DNA of 64,000 bases from positions 492,001-556,000 of the forward strand of contig JAQGDQ010000092.1 in NCBI GenBank assembly GCA_030141605.1, given 5' to 3'. The stretch comes from Tubiluchus corallicola. Lineage: Eukaryota; Priapulida; Priapulimorpha; Priapulimorphida; Tubiluchidae. The notes beneath the pieces were generated by a model. It saw nothing but the letters and a program-made list of their open reading frames with translations. It was not told the DNA's origin and did no database searches. The position numbers were made by a program, and so were the translations under genes. Shown here piece by piece: positions 56,391 through 64,000 of the stretch (positions are counted from its first letter, which is position 1; every line of letters starts with the position of its first letter).

Positions 56391-58370
56391 TGCTTGCGTG
56401 CGTGCGTGCGTGTGTGTATATATGCCGTAACTTCGAAATTTATGTTCATACTGGTTTTGCAGTGTTACAGGGTACCAACTTAATGCAATTCATCATTCTT
56501 GCAAATAGACTTTGCATAATACATCCATGCTTTGCATTATATACCACTAATAGCATTATTTATATGTCTGCATTTGCCATTGTGCATAAATTTGTATTGA
56601 ACTAACAGATGTCAGAATCCTTTAGAAGAAGAGGGTTTAACTTTAAGACTTAAGTAAATGGTTATTAATGTAATGAAGCAAGCATGGGCTGATTTAATTG
56701 ATAGAAAAGCTAAAGAAACTGGTATACAGTTGTGGGTAAGAAAGCTGGAAAACAATCAAAACATTGAGATAAAATTGCATCGTGTCCAGTGTTATATGTG
56801 TCTTATTTAATACACACCATACATGATCAGTAAATAATATTAATGCAGACAGCTTTCGTGGCTTCTCATTTTTGACAAACAGATTCCACGGTTTGGAATT
56901 GTAGTTACCACTTAGAAGCTGTGCGCATGGATTTCTTCAACGACTATATAAAAATGCCCACTTTTTAAGTAATTGTATGTTTTTTGGAAGTTAGCTAAAC
57001 TTACAAACTTTAAAACATTTTATAGATTTTTTTCCAAGCCCTACAAATTGGATTATCCCACAGTAGCTTTGTTTCTAATGATAATTGCTAGCTGTGTACT
57101 GTAGCCTATACTAATAGGCAAAAATTAAAATTTGCAAAAAGTGGTCACTATGAATGTATGTGCATTACGATGCATTATTACTACACCAAACAAAAACAAG
57201 GTTTTACACAATCTTTGAGTATCGGCTTAGGCCAAAAATATATACTAGTTTTGAAGAGGCCGGAGTAGAAAGGCCAAAATGGAAGGAAAAATAAGAAGAT
57301 GCAACAATAAAAATAAGCAAGGAGAATGAAACAGCAGCCTGATAATAATGGTAATCAATGACAAGGAAATGAGAATGTGATGATGATGATGATAATGAAG
57401 ATTATATTCACATAAAAATGTAAAAAGGATCTCTCGTTATCTGTTGACAATATTATTATGCACGTCTCTTCAGATTAACATGAGGAATAAAGTTTATCAA
57501 AGAGATTAAGTGAAACAACATCACAACACTGCACTGAACAAGGTCTAAGGGTGCACTGAAAATAGTTCCTAACTATTTTAGTTATAGATTATTATCACGA
57601 GCAATTAGTTAATTTGAAAACCTTATAGTAACATCACATTGCCTTTCTTACAGAGAAGAGATATCGTACGATAATGAGAACTAGCAACTGTGGTACAAAA
57701 TACTTCGCAGCCAATTTAAATTTAACATGGCATTAAACTGGTTGACTTCTCCTTTAGTTAAATATTTGCGTGTTTGAATTCCAGTAACATTTCTCGTGAA
57801 CAAAAACATAAAACGGCAATATTACTAACTGTATCAGAATAAATATCACTTGGAATTATTTTAGAAATGCATTTGATTCGAACAAATTAAAGCAGCAATT
57901 CTGAGCAGGGCTTACTGAATACAATAGATGAAAATTACATGAAACTCCAACAAAACTTTTTCAAGGTGAACAAACAGCTGATACCCAATTTCTCTTAAGG
58001 TTAGCTAAACAAACACTAATATTTGTTTTTCTAGAGTCAAGCATTACCAATCATTGATATCCCTTTTAACATAATAGTTGTCAATGTGTTAGTTAACATA
58101 ATTGCTAGTTAGTTTAACATTCGAACTAACATTTATGTAGTGTTCAACTTGTAAGCGTAGTGTTTCTATGTTATCACTGTAAGTCACAAATTTTCAAAAG
58201 TCTAGTTATAACTAAACTGAATGTATAAATGCCAGAGACACAATGAACCAAATAATCATTCAAAACTCTTGAAAGTTTACACAGTTACTCTAGTTTCCAT
58301 TCTCTATCTCTGTTAGAATAAATTTTATTACATTTATAATTATGGAAATGGTTAAACTTCATTCATGGAA
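56067..58370. other. Intergenic DNA downstream of GFM2
   Basis: AT-rich DNA with one microsatellite (56346-56420) and a short (GAT)n run near 57376-57392. No gene or transposon was recognised elsewhere in the stretch. Confidence 0.5.
56346..56420. repeat. (TG)n / (CGTG)n microsatellite
   Basis: Alternating TG repeats followed by GTGC/CGTG repeats and again TG, about 75 bases. The overlapping cysteine/valine-rich frame is an artefact. Confidence 0.93.
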
Positions 58371-58442
58371 CATCCATCATCATCATCATCATACGCCCAT
58401 CACGTCTATTGTAGACATTGGGCAGGCAGAATTCTAAAATAA
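58371..58442 (-). repeat. LINE/SINE 3' end with (ATG)n tail, copy 2
   Basis: On - it reads TTTTAGAATTCTGCCTGCCC, then AATGTCTACAATAGACGTGA, ending in six or more ATG units. About 80 percent of positions match the copy at 36438-36507. Confidence 0.65.
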
Positions 58443-58504
58443 AATTTAAAGGTCCCGACTTTGTCAGAAACACCAGAAGTATGATATTGTAGGATTTTCT
58501 ATAG

Positions 58505-59490
58505 ATTCAGATTCATTTTATTTTCCCTTTTGTACATACCACACTTATAATTATTCCTAAATTAAAAAATACAATTCAAGGGAAGGGTGGCGAAAAACTA
58601 ATTAGTTATTTAAATCAGCCACCCTTATTATTAGTAAAATTTGTTGGGTTAGCAAATGAGTATATAATTTTACATTATATATGTAGTGAATCTAAAGTGA
58701 ATTATCAAATCAAAAACATGCATAAATGTAAAGCAAAACAAAAGTAAAAAGGAATCATAAATTCTGCAAAGCAAAATAAAACAAAACAAGCAATATACAA
58801 TTCTAGCATAGATCCGTCAAACGTGCTGCATGTTACCAATAATGGATGCTACGGTTTCATAATTTTAGGCAAAATTTTCAATATAAAAATATAAAAAAAT
58901 CAGCAGCACAACAAAAGCAAATAAAAACTGAGTGATCAAATACATGCAATGATGTTAAATAATTATAGACGTGATAATAATAGTTATAATTTTATAGCAG
59001 TTATTTTTGCACATGCATTAACGAGAGAGCAAAATTAGAATGACATTACCCTCACAATGCAAATTATACCATTTTTCATCATTGCATTTATCAACCGTTA
59101 CTTCAATATCCTGTTTCTTTATTAACAACGTAAAATTTTAATGGTATTTTTGGCTCTTAATTTTATCACAGCTATTCTAATCTATGACTATAATTATAAT
59201 TAATGTACAGTAAACAAGTGCAGTAAAAGAGAGAGAATACATTTAACAACATAAAAGTATAAGGTTTTGTGAGAACTTAGATTACAAAACCGAATTTCAA
59301 TAATTTTTGATCATAAATCTTTTTTTATTTTATTAGCTATTAACTGTAAGTATGAAGTAGCTTCTTTTTGTATTTTCTTTGTAAATTGTTTAAAGAGCCA
59401 GAAGAAAAGGTTAAAGGTGAAGAATTCCATAGTTTTGAGTCTTGTATTTTAATGAACGTTGACCAGTAGCAGTAGCAAATCGTTCTACAA
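58505..59490 (-). mobile_element. LINE 3' fragment with stem-loop 3' end
   Basis: On -, 59480 down to about 59340 encodes FATATGQRSLKYKTQNYGIL and, after a frameshift, SGSLNNLQRKYKKKLL. This is the extreme C-terminus of a LINE protein (family pattern T..GQRSF.Y...LWN, then F...LK..L). A long AT-rich 3' UTR follows. It ends in a perfect 7 bp stem (58585-58591 with 58618-58624) and an AATAAAATGAATCTGAATC tail near 58505. The stem-loop and tail resemble 50645-50757. Confidence 0.65.
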
Positions 59491-59499
59491 ACAGTGCAT

Positions 59500-59765
59500 C
59501 TATTGGAAGTCATCCGATTTCAACAATCCATAAACGTGAAATACCGAACACTGACATAATTTCCTTCTCAATAGAATTGCCAACTGTTTCATGTGTTCCA
59601 TGCCAAAGTCCCTGATATGCAGTAGATCCAGGATAACTCTTGATCCATGGATAAGGCATCTGTGGCAGATACTGAGTGAATCCGACAACTTCTGTAACTT
59701 TTCGGCTTCTTCATTGATCTCAGCGTGCTTGTAGATCTGCTTGCCAAAAACTACCAAGGCATCTC
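59500..59765 (-). other. Unassigned 85-codon open frame between two LINE remnants
   Basis: A - strand frame (KQIYKHAEINEEAEKLQKL..) lies between the end of the minus-strand LINE and the start of the plus-strand LINE. It has a coding-like composition but no recognised motif. It may be part of either element or chance. Confidence 0.2.
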
Positions 59766-59799
59766 AATAATTTCATGCTTGGGAAAACTATTTATCTCA

Positions 59800-60965
59800 A
59801 TTGTAAAAGATAAAATAGTTAAATACTTGGAACAAAATGATCTTCTATCAAAAGCTCAATTTCAGAAGAATTCACAGACAACCAATCACTGCTACTAAAC
59901 GCTATTGTTATTTCTTATACAAACAACTTCTCACGCTGGCACATATTTGTACTCTGTTTCATTGACTTTCAAATTGCATTCGACCGAATAAACCATAATC
60001 TATTAGTTAAGAAAGTGGAGCAGTATGGCATTGATACTGACACAATGCAAGTAATAAAGAATATGTACCAGAAGTCAAAATGTTCTATAAAAAACCGTGT
60101 TTTTTCGTTTTTTGATACAAAGGAGGCGTATGACAAGGTGATAACCTAAGTCCAATACTCTTCAACTTGTACAATAAATGATCTCCGCCAGTCTGTCTCT
60201 AATAATGATGCTGCAATATTAAATGATCGAGGTGTACTAATAAAGTGGTTACAGTATGCAGATGATCTAGTACTTAGTAGATCTAGAAAGGGCCTCTAAA
60301 AATCTATATATTGATGAACTTTTGCAGTATGCCACACAAAAACACCTAAAAATCAACCACAAAAAATAAAAATAGTGGTATTTGGAAGAAGGTCACCAAA
60401 TTCATTTGGGAGAAAAACTTCCAAACAAGAAAAACAAAAGACTAACACTGGCTATACAATGTTGAACCTTTTAATTCAATGTTAACTCAACTACTCAAGA
60501 GTTGGGACATTTTAATATTTTGATATAATTATATTTTGCATAATGTATACTTGTTAATAGTTTTAATACCGTTTTTTGTTTTTCTATAGGCTTTGTGTTT
60601 ACACTTTATACACTTATAACATCAATGCAAGAAACTTAATTTGGCAATAGCTCCGATCCCCAGGGAATAAGAGATCAGTACTACGGCAGTAGACTAAAAC
60701 CACAAATATTTTCAACTCTCATTATTTTGTTCTTTGTAATGTTTCATTTAAAAAGCTGGAACAAGTACAATATTTAACTGTGATTTTTGTTTCAGGATAA
60801 TATTTGTCTATTATAAAAATAACTTGGCATAAAGCCTGTAATAATTATTAGTGAATTATTTTCTTCTGCTTATGTAGCATTTGACACGTATATTTGTAAT
60901 AAGTGTTTTGTCAACATACTTTGTATGTATTTGGATAAATAAAATTGAATTTAATTGCATTGAAA
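59800..60965 (+). mobile_element. Degraded LINE reverse transcriptase
   Basis: Frames on + show reverse transcriptase blocks in order: KYLEQNDLLSKAQFQ (block 1), then FIDFQIAFDRINHNLLVKK (block with the first catalytic Asp, family DF.KAFD). QYGIDTDTMQVIKNMYQ, QGDNLSPILFNLY and QYADDLVLSRS (catalytic YADD) follow. Frameshifts and stops break the frame. The 3' end has a TTGGATAAATAAAATTGAAT tail at about 60930-60965. The copy is dead and lacks the endonuclease. Confidence 0.83.
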
Positions 60966-61127
60966 TTGATATAATGCATGTCAACTGAATTTGACATAAA
61001 CTATTGGACTAAGCTATATGTTTTGTTGTGGATGATAATTATTCTTTCATGCTATAGCACAGACAAAATATCATAATTATGTAAAATTCATAGTAACATA
61101 ACAAGTAGAGGCGAGCATTCTCTGCCA

Positions 61128-61215
61128 GAAAGCAAATTCAAATCGAATCGAATTTCTGACTTTCGAATTCGAATCGGATCGAAATTTAGTATTTCGAATC
61201 TGAATCAAATTTAAA
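61128..61215. repeat. TTCGAATC-rich quasi-palindromic patch
   Basis: The half-palindrome TTCGAAT and variants (TCGAATCG, TTCGAATCTGAATC) recur at least five times in about 90 bases on both strands. It looks like a degenerate satellite. Confidence 0.6.
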
Positions 61216-61702
61216 TTGAGTTTGGAGGATTTTGAACCACTAATAAAAACTGGCATTACAAAGATCACGTATATTACTTCATTTCGTTCTGCAATAAACC
61301 CGCTATTAGGTAGTGAAAAAATTTGCATAGAAACTGCAGCTAAATCGTGCTAATTGTATGTGTTTCAAACATTTTACTCATAAAGAACGTATGTGGCTGA
61401 AGTGCTGAATTATACGAATCTATTTTAGGTTCGATGATCACCCTTAATCACAAGATGACACAAGTCAAACAGCAGTGCAGCTGTGAACGTAAGTATGGAA
61501 CTAAGGAAAACCATCTTCATAAATATAATAAAATAATGTTGTTTAAAATAAGTAGACTGGAAACTTTGGGAGCTTGTGTTAAACTTGTCATAGTGCCTTT
61601 TTTATTCTGAGGAAGAAAAACCAGAGGGTAAGTAAAATCTGAAAAATGGAAAATAAGTTGATTGCTTTTTGGTGTCAATAGCGTTTTTAGACGAACAGTT
61701 TT

Positions 61703-61765
61703 CACATGAAATTAAAAGTTGTTCACCCTTAAACACATGAAATTAAAAGTTGTTCACCCTACCAC
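61703..61765. repeat. Tandem duplication of a 31 bp unit
   Basis: CACATGAAATTAAAAGTTGT followed by TCACCCT occurs at 61703 and again at 61734. The copies are essentially identical, so the duplication is recent. Confidence 0.85.
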
Positions 61766-64000
61766 ACCTGAAGTCACACTGTGGTTAAACCTCCAAAGTC
61801 AAAGTGTCGGCAGCCACGCTTTAAAAAATTCAACTTTGTCATTCCCAACTTTTGTAGGTTCACTAGCCATGCCCAGGCTTTTCGGCGCAATGTTCGATTG
61901 TTTGGATTTGGGGTAATTTTTTAAGTAATAGCTGTGCTAAAACTTATCTTGCTTTTTTTAAATTAATACTTAGTGTAGTCTGGAACCGTCCTCGCTTGTG
62001 ACTGGAGACCTGCAAGAGAAGTTAGGAACTACAAGGTACGCTATATGTGTGCTTGCAAGCCTAAAGTAACCTCTGAAGCCTGAAAGGGGTTTTTTAAAGT
62101 GGTCTTCACAAAAATCGCCTTAAAAAGAATCACCTAAACTGCAATCTATCCAAATTATATTAGTTTATAACAATCTTAAGCGCATATCTTGCTCACGTTA
62201 AAAGAAATCCCTGTTTCCTTTCATTTTAAATCTCCCGCGATATTGTTCCGATTGCGCCATTACGTTGGGTCACAAATACACAACATAGGCGTAAATGGTA
62301 TTATGGTACTTGCATAGTTAGCAGACCTTGCAAAGCTGAAATACTTTTATGAGTGTTCGCGGTGTGTACACTGTACACTACAACAGTGTTCATACAGTAG
62401 TTCCCAGAGTTTCACCCATAACTTATCGATTTTCTGATTGTCTAAAATCATATTGGTGGCTGGTTGAGTTGCTACACTAGTTATTATTAAAGACTATCGC
62501 TTCATGGGATGTCCATGAAAAAATAGTAATAGCATCCTGTCTGTGATTCACACAGTAAGATCAATTGAACTTCGTTTTCAGTTTAAATCTAAAAAAGGTT
62601 GTCCTTACAACAGCAGCCACTGCATGTGAACTTGATTCTACTAGCTGTGAAAGTCCTCACAAAAAAGTTTTATGCATTAACCGTTTATATTAACTTATTG
62701 TTAGATATTTCACTGAGGATTGCAAAAAATGTTTTTGTGGGCTCTCTACCACACCTAGATTTTTAAAACCACCAAGCTTAAAGTTTTACCTGAGGAAGCA
62801 TCTCATTAATTTGATAGCCATGTATTACTAATGTTTCAACTAATATTTACTTTTTAAGGTTTTCTGTTTTTTCATAAACCATTATACTGACTGAACTGCA
62901 CTGACCAGGCCTCATTCCTACACATATTTTACTTGTTGGCCTGTGTTCTGTGTCCATTGCAGTGTAAGTATCAGTGCTATAATTATGAAGTACTACATTC
63001 TTATGAAAAATTTGTACAAATTTCATTATTTTTATCAAAACTCGAAAACACTCAAAATGAGGCTGGCATTCATACACTGACTGGTGGTTTTCACTCTTTT
63101 TGCAGAAGTCTGAATTTTTTTCCTACATAAACAAAAAATTTATGCAATAGCCAACAGTAAACATATGCACCAAAACTGTAAGGAAGTATACATTAGTTGA
63201 ATATATGAATAAAGCAGAAAATTGTAGTGCAACATACATTCACAGTTACAAATCGAATTGCAGTAAGCTTTATTATACAAATTTAAGTCTGTTGATGGTC
63301 AAAACGGAAATCTTACAAGTTTTTTGAAAAGAATTATGACTTTTCTTAAAATTCTACAAATGCTTTGAAAAACTATTTTAATAAATTGTTGGTTGATGGC
63401 ACTTATAGAAAAAAAGTCTTGGAAAAAACAAAAGCCAATGGGCAAATGTCACAGCAAATTTCTAGAACATTCAAAAGTTATCCAAGTGATTTTCCATACC
63501 GCGACAAGCAGTATAGCAAGCACTAGATGACAATAAAATCAGTTACACCTGTGGTAAAAATTAATTTTTCAGTTGTTTCGCTGTACCTTGTGTTTCAGAC
63601 TGATGTGAACAGATTTTAAACAATTTATGGACAACAAAGCAGCCTTTGCTTGCATTTATTTTGTTATGACACGATAGAGTACTAGAAACAAGTTTCAAGC
63701 GTTGGAACTCAAAATATCGTCTTACCAATAATACATACTGGATAGCTAATATATGTTTCATTGTTACGAGGATGTTTCTTGTGAGATTCGACGAGTGGGT
63801 TACATTGGATTGACGATCATTGATGTACTTGCAAACAGTGCAACACTATAAGGTTTTACACTCCCATAGAAGTGCATCCTTTAATTTTCTGATCTTGAGC
63901 TGGGTGAGCTCCATAATTTCGTGGTAGTATATGCTTTCTTTAAACTAGTTTTCAGTACTGAGCATAGAAAACTCAATTTATTTGTATGAAAATGTTTCTT

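Larger units (their letters stand above)
60966..64000. other. Terminal non-coding region
   Basis: AT-rich DNA with a TTCGAATC-rich patch (61128-61215) and a 31 bp tandem duplication (61703-61765). A + strand frame at 61719-61916 ends near a GGTAATT donor-like site, but no protein family is recognisable. I see nothing else supportable to the end of the window. Confidence 0.45.

Noticed and set aside
61719-61916. 65-codon frame ending at a donor-like GGTAATT
   Set aside because: Begins inside a recent tandem duplication and shows no homology or acceptor; not called as an exon.

Overview
The window is animal nuclear DNA. It is AT-rich and gene-poor, with spliceosomal introns (GT..AG, pyrimidine-rich acceptors), polyadenylation signals, microsatellites and many old transposon remnants. 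No operons, ribosome binding sites, CRISPR arrays, rRNA or tRNA genes were seen. The three genes are metazoan in character. The species cannot be fixed from sequence alone; an invertebrate is most likely, because the LINE remnants and sparse exons resemble invertebrate genomes. I would not go below phylum with any confidence.

Three protein-coding genes can be built. (1) A SERTA-domain transcriptional co-regulator lies on + (382..29220). It has two coding exons separated by a 28 kb intron that fills almost half the window, and encodes 259 residues. (2) VPS35L, the large scaffold of the Retriever/Commander endosomal recycling complex, lies on - (49279 down to 40420). Its five coding exons give a complete 992-residue frame with every junction in phase 0. 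(3) GFM2, the mitochondrial ribosome-recycling GTPase EF-G2, lies on + (about 53532..55987) in two exons. VPS35L and GFM2 are divergent, about 4.2 kb apart. The genes have no evident functional link to each other.

Layout: 1-381 is the SERTA upstream region and 5' UTR. 575-28633 is the SERTA intron, holding foldback and MITE-like elements, a degraded LINE endonuclease, tandem duplications and microsatellites. 29221-32900 is 3' UTR and intergenic DNA. 32909-34196 is a 5'-truncated LINE. 34200-40400 is mostly featureless. 40420-49279 is VPS35L, with DNA transposons in introns 1 and 2. 49310-53500 is intergenic DNA with LINE pieces. 53532-55987 is GFM2. 58371-60965 is a cluster of two opposed LINE remnants. 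The rest to 64000 is non-coding.

The most interesting structures are transposon-related. A 2193 bp element in VPS35L intron 1 has an exact 9 bp target duplication and repeated palindromic subterminal motifs. A 710 bp foldback is flanked by TTAA. The first coding exon of VPS35L is squeezed between that transposon (53 bp away) and the 3' end of a LINE (about 40 bp away). The SERTA gene has a four-codon upstream ORF whose stop overlaps the main start codon.
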